This document shows, in pieces, positions 22,613 to 33,180 of a stretch of 64,000 bases of DNA. Below the pieces are notes generated by a model. The model had not been told where the DNA came from and ran no database searches. It saw only the letters and a list, made by a program, of their open reading frames with translations. Source of the DNA: Gari tellinella. Lineage: Eukaryota > Mollusca > Bivalvia > Cardiida > Psammobiidae. The stretch covers positions 23,789,543 to 23,853,542 of the forward strand of contig OV277862.1 of the NCBI GenBank assembly GCA_922989275.2, in the 5' to 3' direction. The translations under genes and the position numbers were made by a program. Within the stretch, counting starts at the first letter, position 1. Every line of letters begins with the position of its first letter.

Positions 22613-22830
22613 CTTGAGTCTCTGTCTTTTGGCCTTGTAGAAGTGACCTTGCCTCAGTAACATATCCCTATAGGCCACCTTATTGTCCAGACTATCCTTC
22701 AGCTCCAGTTTACGTGTCTTGGGAACATATCGTGTTTTAAAGCTGATGGTTAGCTCCTTGAGCTGCCGATCAATGTCAGCAAGTTTGGTGTGCAATAGTT
22801 CCTTGTTGGTGCACTCCTCCAGTGTCAGAC
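22613..22830 (-). CDS. CLHC1: CLHC1-like, coding exon 4
   Basis: The 218-nt exon follows a TTGTATTTCAG acceptor and ends at AAG/GTGAGT. It reads GLTLEECTNKELLHTKLADI, then DRQLKELTISFKTRYVPKTR, and ends in KAKRQRLK. The content is alpha-helical and charged and lies between the N-terminal coiled coil and the linker domain. The split glycine codon at the 5' junction and the phase-0 3' junction fit the adjacent exons, which is the main argument that it belongs to this gene. Confidence 0.8.
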
Positions 22831-22863
22831 CTGAAATACAAGCCAAACTCCATAATTCAAACT

Positions 22864-23115
22864 CACTTAATCCATTACTCCATAAATACCCCTTTTTACG
22901 CTTTTTAAATATTTCTCCACTGTGGAAATTACTGGTAGTTCCTATTTATAGTTATTAAAATGTATCAAGGGAAATATTTTCTATGTTCTATTAGATGGTA
23001 ACTTAAACCAGGCAGAAAGTAAAGCAGAATGCACCATAAGGCGCATTCTGCTTTACTTTCAACCTGTTTTAAGAGGTCACCTATCCTGAAAACTAGAAAC
23101 AGGCTATGGGTTGAG
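22864..23115. mobile_element. Hairpin MITE, CCCATTAC family
   Basis: It begins TTAATCCATTACTCCATAAA. The central hairpin has GCAGAATGCACC and GGCGCATTCTGC arms, and the right part is AACTAGAAACAGGCTATGGG. It starts 34 bp upstream of exon 4's acceptor in intron 3. Confidence 0.55.
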
Positions 23116-23339
23116 TCAAACTTACCTGTAGTTCATGGCTCAAACGTGGCTAAGCAATGTTTTAACTTTGAAAAAGGGGTATGCTCAACATAAGCGAGAT
23201 CAAGCTATCGAAATTCAACTATGAAATATCAGAAAATTCAATTTGAAAAGAGTTTGAAGTACTAAGTTTTGACTGTGCATCATAGAATACGCCTGTCTAT
23301 TTCCAAAACACCCCATATTATCATAATCAGTGTATCAAG

Positions 23340-24112
23340 GTATTTAACCCTCCATAGATATGCCCTTTTGTGTAGTTTATTGAAAGGGCTGCCATTCTCC
23401 GGAACCTTTGGATTTTTATCATTGCAGATGGTAGCTTAAAGCAGGCTGAAAGTAAAGCAGAATGTGCCTTAAGGTGCATTCTGCTTTACTTTCAACCTAC
23501 TTAAGTAATTGTGGTTGAAAAAAAGAAAATTTGATAATCTTAGGATTTTTTATGATCAACTTATGGCAGCCCTGTATTTTAAATTCATCCACTAGCAGGT
23601 GGTAGCTTATAGAAAGCTAAAAGTAAAGCATAATGCACCTTACACTTATTTTGATTTTCAACCTTCTTTGAGTAGTCATCTCAAATTAAGGAACAGGCTA
23701 TGGAGTAAAGAGCTAAACCATTCACATTTAAAGTTGTGTTTAGCGGTTGCTCAGTTCAGATGAAAGTGCAGTCTAACATAAAGTCAGCAGCTTAACCCAG
23801 GACAAACGTAATGCAGAGAGCTTCTATATTATTCCTACATTAAGCAGTAGTATGTATTTAGAGAATGCCATATTTCTTTATTAATCCATTACCCAATTTA
23901 TACACATTTTTATGCCTTTTATAAATACCTTCGCTGTAGAAAATAGTACCACTTTTAAATTATAGAAAAAAACCTCTCTATTATGACCACTAAAAAGAGG
24001 CTAACTGATTATATAAAAGACAGGTGACAGATTAAAGCAAAGTGACAGTAAAACAGAAAGCTTATAAGGTTTACTGTCACTTTGCCTTAAGCAGTCACCT
24101 GTCTTAACCCAT
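23340..24112. repeat. Cluster of three MITE copies
   Basis: One hairpin element sits inside GGGCTGCCATTCTCCGG / TTATGGCAGCCCTG ends (23388-23573), the same termini as 31091-31327. A more diverged hairpin follows at 23590-23715. A third hairpin of another sequence (AAGCAAAGTGACAGTAAAAC and complement) spans about 23990-24112. No gene. Confidence 0.5.
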
Positions 24113-24113
24113 T

Positions 24114-24337
24114 ACCTAATAGCCTATTACTATTATTGAAGCAGGTTGAAAGTAAAGCAGAATGCGCCATAAGGCGATTCTGCTTTACTTACAGCCTGCT
24201 TTAAGCTACCATCTGCTAGTATATTGAACATATTTCTTCTGATACATATTTAATACTGTATTAATTGGAACTATTTTCTTTAGAGGAGGAATAAATTGGA
24301 GGAGTCAAAAAGCGTATTTATGAAGTAATGGGTTTAA
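24114..24337. mobile_element. TTAA-flanked hairpin MITE
   Basis: TTAACCCATTACC at 24114 and GTAATGGGTTTAA at 24325-24337 are inverted. The hairpin core has GCAGAATGCGCC / GGCGATTCTGC arms. Its right end is 30 bp from the donor of exon 3. Confidence 0.65.
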
Positions 24338-24367
24338 CACCTAATAATGGACAAAATTTAGTGGTAC

Positions 24368-24513
24368 CTGGAATGAGCCTGTGGTCCTTTTTGAGTTCCT
24401 TTTTAGGAGGCTCTGTAATCTCCCTTTCTTGTTTCTCTCGCTCCATTCTCTTCACCTTCAGTTCCATCAGTTGATTATGTAGCCTTTCATTGTCTTTTCT
24501 CACTATGTTCGTC
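24368..24513 (-). CDS. CLHC1: CLHC1-like, coding exon 3
   Basis: The 146-nt exon follows a TTGTTTAG acceptor and ends before a GTACCAC donor. It reads TNIVRKDNERLHNQLMELK followed by a highly charged stretch rich in KR and E (KRMEREKQERE) and EPPKKELKKDHRLIP. This is a coiled-coil-like helix, expected for the N-terminal half of CLHC1, though the sequence itself is less conserved than exons 2 and 6. Phase 2 in and phase 1 out agree with both neighbours. Confidence 0.8.
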
Positions 24514-24950
24514 CTAAACAATAGATAAACAACAACCTGTATTGAAGGCACACTCTGACTTACTTTCAACCTGCTTAAAGTGGTCACCTGTCTTCAAACA
24601 AGGGCATTGCATGCCTGTGCCAATACTTGTATTCTTTTTCTTTTTTTATCAATGAAAAATACAATACAGTTAGGTCAAAGATTAAAGTGGAGGTCAATTG
24701 GTAAAATATTGTGGACTTGCAATGATGAACATGCATACCAGAGAAGAAGGTTGTACAGTGTTCCCCCCCTACAACATCCCTCGCAACAACGATTCCCTCT
24801 TTACAACGACCCTTGTGGCAGTTCCCTAAACAGGACAATTATGTCTAACGCTTTTACTGCTGCAATATCGTTTGCTGAAAATTGTTGTCTGCTGTTTTTC
24901 TCAAAATTACATAATTGACATTTTGACAGAAAAAACGTAATGACGAGTGA

Positions 24951-25015
24951 CAAACAGCTTGAATCCAGATCAGACAGCGTGTTACGCTGTGTCTGATCTG
25001 GATTCAAGCTGTTTG
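24951..25015. repeat. Near-perfect palindrome
   Basis: CAAACAGCTTGAATCCAGAT and its exact complement flank a GCGTGTTACGC centre, giving a hairpin of about 31 bp. Same general family as 10945-11008 and 38043-38106. Confidence 0.8.
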
Positions 25016-25653
25016 CAAAGGTAAGCCAATTTCCCTCCCTTCAATGACTCCCTCCGAACAACAAACACATTTTGTGTCTCCCATTAAATGTCGTTGTAGA
25101 GAGGGAGTGCTGTATATTAAATATTGAAGAAGTTATAGCCAATGTTAAGATTTCATCCAACACATAAACTCCCTTAAGGGCCTCACAGATTAACGTACGC
25201 AGCATCCAGCGGCTAGTTAGGTCATAATGAGGTATTCAGCGGCCAGGTTAACACGTTAAATATAATCAGGAGTGTTTATAGATAGATGGATTAAAACAAT
25301 GGCAGACCTTAAACAGGTTAGAGCTTAATTATAATTAGTGGGGTTTTTGTTTTCACGTATTGATTTCTACAGTGAACTTTTATTTTTTATGATTAAAATT
25401 ATGTAATTCATTGTCACGGGAATTTAAGTCGGTACATTTGAACGGATATCACGTTCGCCGCTTTTATTTCCATGATTACGATTATAATCAAAGGTATTTC
25501 GGGAATCAAGTCGGTACATTTGAATGGATACTACATTCGCCGACAATTGACTATTCTTCAACTATGTTGACAGTCTATATAAACTCTTCGAGGAAAGATG
25601 TATTATAAAAATTGTTGAAATGGATACCACATTTCACAATGTAGAAAATTGAT

Positions 25654-25910
25654 AGCCAGATTGGATGGATACCACGTTCACTGGCAGATAAAAAATGAAT
25701 AGCCAGATTGGATGGATACCACGTTCACTGGCAGATAAAAAATGAATAGCCAGATTGGATGGATACCACGTTCACTGGCAGATAAAAAATGAATAGCCAG
25801 ATTGGATGGATACCACGTTCACTGGCAGATAAAAAAAAAAAAAAAAAATAAAAAAAAAAAAAAATTAATAGCCAGATTGGATGGATACCACGTTCACTGG
25901 CAGATAAACA
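25654..25910 (+). repeat. 47-bp tandem repeat, five copies
   Basis: Units starting AGCCAGATTGGATGGATACC begin at 25654, 25701, 25748, 25795 and 25870, with exact 47-bp spacing except for the last, where an A-run of about 34 bases is inserted (25831-25864). A related half-motif (GGATACCAC) occurs just before. It lies in the 5' untranslated part of the DIRS-like element. Confidence 0.9.
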
Positions 25911-26039
25911 TGCCTATACAAACATATCAAATACATATATCTATGCTGCATATATATGTTAAATAAAAGAATGTTTGATTTGATAATACAGCACAGAGTC
26001 CAATTCAGATATTTCTGTTCTTCCAGCCAAAGTTGGCTA

Positions 26040-26905
26040 GTGGCCAGGGCGGAAATGATGTCATGGAGCAGCAGACCCCAATCAGCAATATCTTTGATCG
26101 CATTTGCTAAATGGGGAATAACACGGTTACATTAGATACTAGTAACCCAGTTTCAGCAGCTATTTCGGCATCTTTGCAAACAACTCAGTTTGCGGCATCC
26201 CTGTAAGGCATTACCGACACCATGCAGGAAATAAGACGAGATCTATATCAGTTACGCAATAGACGAACTGACCAATTGCATGCATCCCCTACTTAACGAA
26301 CCCGGATATCAGGGGAAGATGATGAAGGCAGCTTGACCTCATCGGATCAGAACGATCTTATCGATACGTTTTTGGACAGTGGCAATGTAGAGGCCCCAGA
26401 AGGGGACTCGGGTAATTGGTTAGACATGGAGCATATTTTCTTGGAAACCGAAGAAACGGGAGATGAGATTTCCCCTGATCTTGCCAATTTAACAAACACA
26501 TTTTTGCAGTCTCCAGTGAAGGAGGAAAATGCAATATGTTAATAGCTAAACATAAAAGACTGGGCAACGTTGAAAACTTACAAGTTCCGAGAGAAGAAAA
26601 ACAAATGTGACACCAATTACAACGGGACACAAAAGCATTTGATTATGCAATGCAAATAAGTCAGGCATCCGTGAGTCAGGCTATTGTGCCTGTATTGAAA
26701 ATAATGCGAAAATTGAAACAAGAATCTGTATCAGCAGAGCTGAAAGAACTAGCAGGAGACGTTCTGAAATGTTTGCACAGACAGTAGTGCAAACTAATGA
26801 AGCACGTGTAGAGAAAATAAAACGGGATTCGGCCATTATACTCCAATAGGCCATCAGCTTCAAAACTGTTCGCAGACAAGTAACAGGCTGACATACAGTC
26901 ACTTA
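26040..26905 (+). pseudogene. DIRS-like gag remnant
   Basis: The longest open part (26333-26542) reads DQNDLIDTFLDSGN and later LANLTNTFLQSPVKEENA, an acidic segment. After it, broken frames give ISRAERTSRRRSEMFAQTV and EARVEKIKRDSAI. The acidic first half and basic, helical second half match DIRS gag layout as remembered. Many stops show decay. Confidence 0.5.
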
Positions 26906-27189
26906 AAGAAACAAAGACTACACTGACTTAATCCGATGTACAGCTGCGTCATTTTTTATATAAAAGGGGGCGGGGGAACAGCTTCAATCCATACCCGTCC
27001 AGTCAGATCAGGGGCAACCATGGACAGAGCCGATTTCATCGGCCGGGAAACAAACACAACCTGACACAAACACGAACAACAACCGCAACGATCAGCATTC
27101 AAAAAGGCATATACATGAACGCGAGGAAATAATCAATGTAAGTCGAATAGCAATTGGTCTGAAAAATACAAGCAATACTATCAAGGCAG

Positions 27190-28860
27190 GTAAAACTGCG
27201 GATTGTATCGGCAATTGGTAAACAATTACGTCAGATGAGTGGATTTTAAACACGAGCAAAGGTTCAGCAAGATCCAGACCGAGATAACGCGATTTCTTAA
27301 TGCAGTCATAATCGAACGTGCAGGATAACACTGGGCGAGTTCATATCGAATATCTTTCTGGACCAAATAAGGACGCCATCGCGTTATATTAAATCTTAGA
27401 AAATCCAATTAAAGATATGTAGACAAAATTCATTTAAAATGGAATCATTACGCTCAGCCGTTAACGCTTTAAGACCGAATGGGGACATGTCATCAATAGT
27501 CATATCCGATGCATATTACAGCATTAAAATTCTCGAAGCGGATCGAACATATTTCCGATTTTATTTCAATGGCAAAAAAGTATCAGTTTACAGCATTAGG
27601 CATGGGTTATTACTACAGCCCAGAATCCGGACAAAGCTCATGAAACCGGTGTTTGCTTATCTCAGGGCAATAGGTCACATGAGTGTGTATTTTATAGATA
27701 ATTCATGGCTTGTTGCAACTACCTTCAATTCATGTCTACAGAATGTGCTAGACAAAGTAAACTTAATTGATACATTAGAACTAATGGTGAATCTTGACAA
27801 GTCAATGTTAATACCTTGTACCAGAGTAACAAATTTAGGATTCATTTTATGTTCGATTAGCATGACAGTTAGTCTTACTATGGAGAAAAAGGTTGATATA
27901 ATCAATCTCTGTACAACATTATTACACACTAAAAGGACAACTATCCGTCGATTTGCACATTTAGTTTAAATCAAACGCCGCGGAACCAGCGGTTCATCAT
28001 GCTACCCTGCATATAAAGCCGCTCGAAAGCTTAAAGATCGCGGGTTACGTAGGTGCCATGGTGACTTCAAATGACAGTTTTTATGACAATTACAACGTCA
28101 ATACACGAGTCTTTAATTTGGTGGGTCAATTACGTAAAGAAAAAATAGACTTATCCGAATAAAACCTCCCACTGTAATTATTTATTGTGATGATTCGAAA
28201 AGCATGTACGGCGCTTATGATAAGACTCATAATGTCAGGACAAAAGGTGATTGGTCACCGGCAGAAGAACGTTTACATAGTGATGCGTTAGAACATAGAA
28301 CTAGGAAAATAAGTGTATACGCGTTTTGCAAAAATGTAGAAAATTACCACGTTTGAATATATACAGATAACACTACTAGCTGTTCATATATAAATCATAA
28401 GGAGGAAAATTTAGTTCCCTGGACACTATTGCGCGTCGGTTCTGGTGCATTAGCAGAAAATATTTATATTTCGGCGTAACATATTGCGGACGTGTCGAAC
28501 ACGGCAGCCGACAAACTTACCAGATCTAGAAACGACGATATGGAATGGGCGTTAGATCAAATAGTATTTTAGAATATATTCAATATTTTTCCACAGTTGG
28601 AAACAAATTTGTTGGCTTCAAAACTGAATGCAAAACCGGTACAGTACGTTTCTAGGTACCCAGATTCGGAGGCTTACGCGGTTGACGCGTTTTCTGTGAC
28701 ATGGTCAAGTAGTGGTCAGTCACATTATATGTTCCATCCTTTCACTTTAATAGGGCGCGTGCTGCAAAAGACCGAATAAGACGAAGCACAAGCTATCCTT
28801 ATAGTCCCGCTGTGGACTAAACAGGCGTGATGACAAACATTAATCAATCTTATCGGGGGA
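27190..28860 (+). pseudogene. DIRS-like reverse transcriptase-RNase H, broken
   Basis: The open block 27439-27969 contains MESLRSAVNALRPNGD, VISDAYYSIKILEADRTYFR, a HGLLLQPRIRTKLMKPVFAY segment and FIDNSW in place of the FIDD catalytic pair, then KSMLIPCTRVTNLGFI. RNase H pieces follow: YTDNTTSC near 28360 and HIADVSNTAADKLT-type text near 28480. After that come QLETNLLASKLNAKPVQYVS (open, 28597-28779) and LIGRVLQKTE, the DIRS-specific segment after RNase H. The second Asp of the RT active site is Asn here, so the enzyme would be dead. Confidence 0.75.
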
Positions 28861-28879
28861 CCGTACTTCCTCCTACCCA

Positions 28880-29772
28880 GGTCGAAGGAAATACTCAAAT
28901 TGAGCACAAGCCAAAAGCAGACATATCCACTGACAAAAACAAGGATGATTGCTTGCAATATATCGGAATGGACGGCAGGGCATACCGGAACACGCTAAGG
29001 ACATAATTATTATGAACTCTTGGCGAGCGAGTACTCGAACGTAATACGGCACGTATATTATCACTGCCAGGGGGAGGCTAATCCCTTTAAGTGATTGTAT
29101 ATAGTTTCTGACATCTCTGTACACCCAAGGATTAAGTTACACTGCTATTAACATATTCGTCAGAATTACAGGGGCTGTAGATATACATGCGAATGAACTC
29201 ATTAGCAGAATTCAATGAGCGACCAGCATTACCAAGATATACAGCTATATACCTGACGTTCAAAAAGTATTGAACTATTTAGAAAGCCTTTCTACGTCTT
29301 CTCTGTTGTCGTTTGTCCTGTAAATTGTGTATATTATTTTTGTTAGTTTCAGCACAGAGATGCCGAACACTATGTGTACTGAATTTATCAGACATACTTT
29401 TTGGATGATCACATTGTCATCAATGTTTCTAGTGCACTTAAAAAGACCAAACCTGGTTTAACATCAGAAACCAATTACGCTAAATACGTATAAAATAAAT
29501 TTCAACTTTGAAACCTCACAAAAGTGTTTCCAAACAGTTGCTCGTTGGATAAGTTGATTTTGAACAAAGCCGGTATATCACAAACGTTTAAACCTCATAG
29601 TACAATATCAGCTTCCGTTTCGTGGGCTAGTTCCATTATTGGTCATTTTCCATATGATCCCGCTGGCTGGAACAATGCTAAGACTTTAGCAAAATATTAT
29701 AACAAAGAAATATTGACAAACAAGAAGGTTGTTCAAAATGACGTGATTGCAGTAGATAACTTAACTCGATAA
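28880..29772 (+). pseudogene. DIRS-like tyrosine recombinase, broken
   Basis: Early pieces include GPYFLLPRSKEILKL near 28860. The open C-terminal block (29524-29772) reads LILNKAGISQTFKPHSTISA and later AGWNNAKTLAKYYNKEI. HST-x-SAS and the AGW...F/Y-x-x-Y arrangement are those of DIRS recombinases. The usual catalytic Arg after HST is Ile here, while a candidate nucleophile Tyr (KYYNK) remains. Stops and frameshifts interrupt the rest. Confidence 0.65.
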
Positions 29773-30030
29773 GACACGATGGAACTAAGATACAGTCACC
29801 AGAAACTGACAAACTATCGCAACCAGTCTTATGAAACATAGTATTGTGCATATTTAATTTTCATATAACAACGTTTTGTAACCACATTTACCTATGCTAT
29901 CACAATGTTTATATTTTATTGCTTAACAGAGCAATAATATTATTATATTTTTGTGTTCCTTCAAATATTGTGTAAGAAACCAACTCTGAACAATCTGTGA
30001 GGCCCTTAAGGGAGTTTATGTGTTGGATGA

Positions 30031-30307
30031 AATTGAATGATTAAGCGAGACTTACCTTGGTAAGGCGAAGGTTGATCATAATTTCATCCAACACAAAACT
30101 CCCTAAGGGCTCACACGCCCACCCACTTACCACCCATTATTTCGCTTTCTTACAAATATTGTCATTTAAATTTCGCTAAAATATGACCTAACTAGCCGCT
30201 GGATGCTGCGTACGTTAATCTGTGTGAGCCCTTAGGGAGTTTTGTGTTGGATGAAATTATGATCAACCTTCGCCTTACCAAGGTAAGTCTCGCTTAATCA
30301 TTCAATT
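30031..30307. repeat. Perfect palindrome, 86-bp arms, at DIRS right end
   Basis: Arms 30031-30116 and 30222-30307 are exact reverse complements over 86 bases, with a 105-base spacer. The arms begin AATTGAATGATTAAGCGAG and end CTAAGGGCTCACAC. Part of each arm also repeats the terminal sequence of the DIRS-like element. No base differences between arms imply a recent origin or active correction. Confidence 0.9.
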
Positions 30308-31090
30308 TTTCATGATGACAAGACAATGTGGATGCCGGAGTGATGACAATAGCTTGTTTTTTCTTCTTTATAAAACAGATGAGCTAACTATAAAACAGGC
30401 TTGGATAATGGGTTAAACAACCCCTTCCCTGCCATTATATTGTCTGCTTTGTTTTTCAAATTAGCTTTTAGGAATTTTTACTGAAGACACATCCACAGGA
30501 TAAAAATAGAAGTACTTTGGATCAAATTCATATGAGCCGTTCTCTGACAAAACCGGTCTTATTGACATCGCCGAAATGACGTCGAAAATGCATTTTTTTT
30601 ACGTCATCCCAATCGATAAACACATGTTTTCCGCATGACGTAAACATTGTTTACAAGCGTGTTTTTATGACAATCCTAGCCAGTTATTCTGATATTTAGA
30701 ATTTAAGAGTCGGTTTTTAAAGAATCGTTAGATCCCCGTGGACTACAATGAATGGTGAATTAGAGGTGAGTTGGTCTTTCTTTTTCATTTGAATTGAAAT
30801 TGATCTAGACCTGGAAATGAAAGCGACAGCAGAAATATTTTACATGTAGATTTAGATCTACATGTACAATGTACGACTGTTGAGTGCGTTACAGTAACTG
30901 AAGAGTCTGTACTAAGATCTACATGTATATACATGCACCTGGTAAATCTATTTCATTTTTGTTACCCCACTAGCCTTATACATTTGTAACATATTTCAAG
31001 ACAAATTATTGTTGCTGTAATAGATCTAATATCAGCCTTTAAATCATTATCTCAAACTTGTCGTGAAGGTCAATCATACACGTTTACTTC

Positions 31091-31327
31091 AGGGCTGCCA
31101 TAAGTTGACGTGGAAAATCCTAAGATTTCCAAATTTGCATTTTTCAAGTGCGATTTTACGAAATCGTACCTTTACCCCATAGCCTGTTTCTAGTTGTGTT
31201 GACATGCGAATACTTAAAGCAGACTGTAAGTAAAGCAGAATGCGTCTAAAAACGCATTCTGCTTTACTTTCAGCCTGCTTTAAGCTACCATGTACTGGGG
31301 AAAAATCCGGAGAAATGGCAGCCCTGT
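31091..31327. mobile_element. Small CAGGGCTGCCAT-ended element with hairpin core
   Basis: CAGGGCTGCCATAAGTTG on the left and GGAGAAATGGCAGCCCTG on the right are inverted. Inside is the common hairpin (GCAGAATGCGTC / AACGCATTCTGC arms). A reverse-complement copy of the same architecture lies at 23388-23573. Confidence 0.6.
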
Positions 31328-31624
31328 TACTTAACATAGATCTACCCGACCCGGTAAGTAAAGAGTGGTTTTTTTTCGATATGCAAGTCAATACTCTAGA
31401 TGAAAATGTAATTATAATAAATGTATTCTGTGTCAGTTCTGTTTAAAAATGAGAGAGAGACAGAGAGGGAGAGAGAATATGGTGAAATATGCCATGTCGC
31501 GACAATCGAGTTTACCAGTAAGAAACTATAACTGAAACCGTAGTTAACGGCAAGCCTCGTAGCTCTGACAGTGGATACGCTGATGCATTCTAGTACAATG
31601 TTTTGTTTGTTAGTTAACGTTCGT

Positions 31625-31885
31625 CCGTTTCTGCCATCTATGGGCTAATTGGACGTCCCAGAGAGGGTAACAGATACAGAGAACCCGGGCGCGATGCACT
31701 ACTCTTATTATCGAAAGAGTTCTCTGGTTCTTTTAGGTGGCAAGTGTAAAGAACCCATATATCGGACCTCGGTTTATAAAGTCTCATCCGAAGGACTTGA
31801 TCGAACTCGCAACCCCTGACGTCGTAAGCGGGTGTTTCCCCATCGACTACGTCCGCCGGTCTAGTACAGGTCGCCGTTTCAAATC
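31625..31885 (-). repeat. tRNA-derived SINE, minus strand, copy 2
   Basis: It shares GTTAACGTTCGTCCGTTTCT-like start, GAGTTCTCTGGTTCTTTTAG and AAAGTCTCATCCGAAGGACT with 2790-3020. The minus-strand B-box-like GCGAGTTCGATCAAG lies at about 31810-31796. Confidence 0.5.
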
Positions 31886-33069
31886 CGGCAAACCAACTTT
31901 TCTTTTCACTGCACATCTATTAATATTTGCAAAGTGGATTTTTTCTATAAGATGATGATCTAGAGCTATAGATCTATATTATTAAAAGAACAGAAATTAG
32001 AACAGCATCTAGATTTAAAAGTTGCATGACTTGTTTAATCAGATTTTGGCCTTCCATTAGAAGCAATTAAACATAAATTGATGGAAAACACATACACACG
32101 TTTAAATTTGCATGAGTTACACAGTGCACTCTGGTTTTTTTCTTGTTTTATTTACGCATTGGCGTTTCCTCGTTTGAATTTATATAGATCAAAAGTAATA
32201 GTGTATATATTTCAGGAGCTTGAAACCCTGTACTCAGAACACTTTAGGAGAAGACCAGACAGCACTCTAGCAGCTTCTCAGTAACATGCAGAATAGAATG
32301 CGGGAAGTGATCATGATGATAATGATGATTATGATGAGAAACAAGACGACCGAATAGACATTGACGAGAGAGCTCAGCGATATGTTAATGAAGGGGGTAG
32401 GCTAGAAAATGAAAATGACAGTTCAAGTGACAGTAATTACGATTTCGTGTGCAGAAGAATTCACAGTAGCATTTTGCAATCGAACGATCCAGATATTGCC
32501 AAAATATGACGCTTTCTTGCTATTGGTTACAGGTGTAAGTCTCACGGTGTTTCTCAGTTAAATGAGCAGGATATGTTATCTTATATACTTGACATGAGAG
32601 AAAAGAGCAATCCAATGAAAGGTATTAGAGAATACCAAGACGTCTTGCTCAACAGAGACTTAACTGGTGTTGTAACTTTAATGGAATCATTTAATTCCGA
32701 TTAAATCAAATTTAACATTTTATAAACTCACAATATTCATGCAGCTACATGTAACTGCTACGGACAGACAAAGTATCATTCAACCTAGATGTCCTACTGA
32801 TGCCATGACAACATATTTGTACAGTACTGTTCGTCCATACGTTCGACCTGGGTTTCAAAATGACACTTGTTCTCGTTCACGTTGATTTGTTGATATCCAT
32901 GGACATTTGCACTTTTACCCCTAAGTAACTTACCTAGACTTTTCCAGGACTAAATTTGGAGAAATATACTGTTACAATTTCGGCAAGATAATTCAAAGTA
33001 TTTCACCAGTTTACAATCAATATAACATCACTAGATACATTGTAGTAGATACCATGATTATTATGGCAA

Positions 33070-33180
33070 AAAGTGCAGACCCGGATCTGCCAGAGCTGGC
33101 TGATCTCAGTGCAGACGTACACACCGTGATCAGCCAGATCCTACAGGAACTGGCAGATCTGGGTCCGCACTGTTTGCATT
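33070..33180. repeat. Long palindrome with internal repeats
   Basis: GTGCAGACCCGGATCTGCCA and the complement of TGGCAGATCTGGGTCCGCAC form the outer arms, with GGCTGATC / GATCAGCC inside. A hairpin of about 50 bp with mismatches is possible. Confidence 0.7.

Larger units (their letters stand above)
25150..30307 (+). mobile_element. DIRS-like tyrosine-recombinase retrotransposon, decayed
   Basis: The order is gag-like remnant, reverse transcriptase, RNase H, a conserved post-RNase H segment, then a tyrosine recombinase fragment. Reading frames are broken throughout. The left end (25150-25225) is inverted relative to two right-end segments, 29992-30034 and 30183-30257. Inverted ends plus an extra terminal complementary region fit DIRS-type elements, which integrate by a tyrosine recombinase and have no LTR-type target duplication. 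It occupies the intron between CLHC1 exons 2 and 3. Confidence 0.75.
30748..32704 (+). pseudogene. Two-exon ORF of unknown function in TIR element
   Basis: Exon 1 (30748-30765) reads MNGELE and meets GAG/GTGAGT. Exon 2 begins at 32216 after ATATATTTCAG in the same phase (ELETLYSEHFRRRPDSTLA) and stays coherent to TAA at 32702-32704. Internal stops are TAA 32282, TAG 32294 and TGA 32507. Visible parts: an Asp-rich acidic tract (DHDDNDDYDEKQDD), IDIDERAQRYVNEGGRLEN, YDFVCRRIHSSILQSNDPD, and a C-terminal LNEQDMLSYILDMREKSNP. I do not recognise the family. It is probably an accessory or transposase-related gene of the element, or a captured host gene. Confidence 0.45.

Noticed and set aside
25654..25910. 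47-bp repeats as a CRISPR-like array
   Set aside because: They are contiguous identical units without spacers, in a retrotransposon 5' region.
29524..29772. An 82-codon frame as a stand-alone gene
   Set aside because: Its HST-x-SAS and AGW...YY text marks it as the C-terminus of the DIRS-like tyrosine recombinase.
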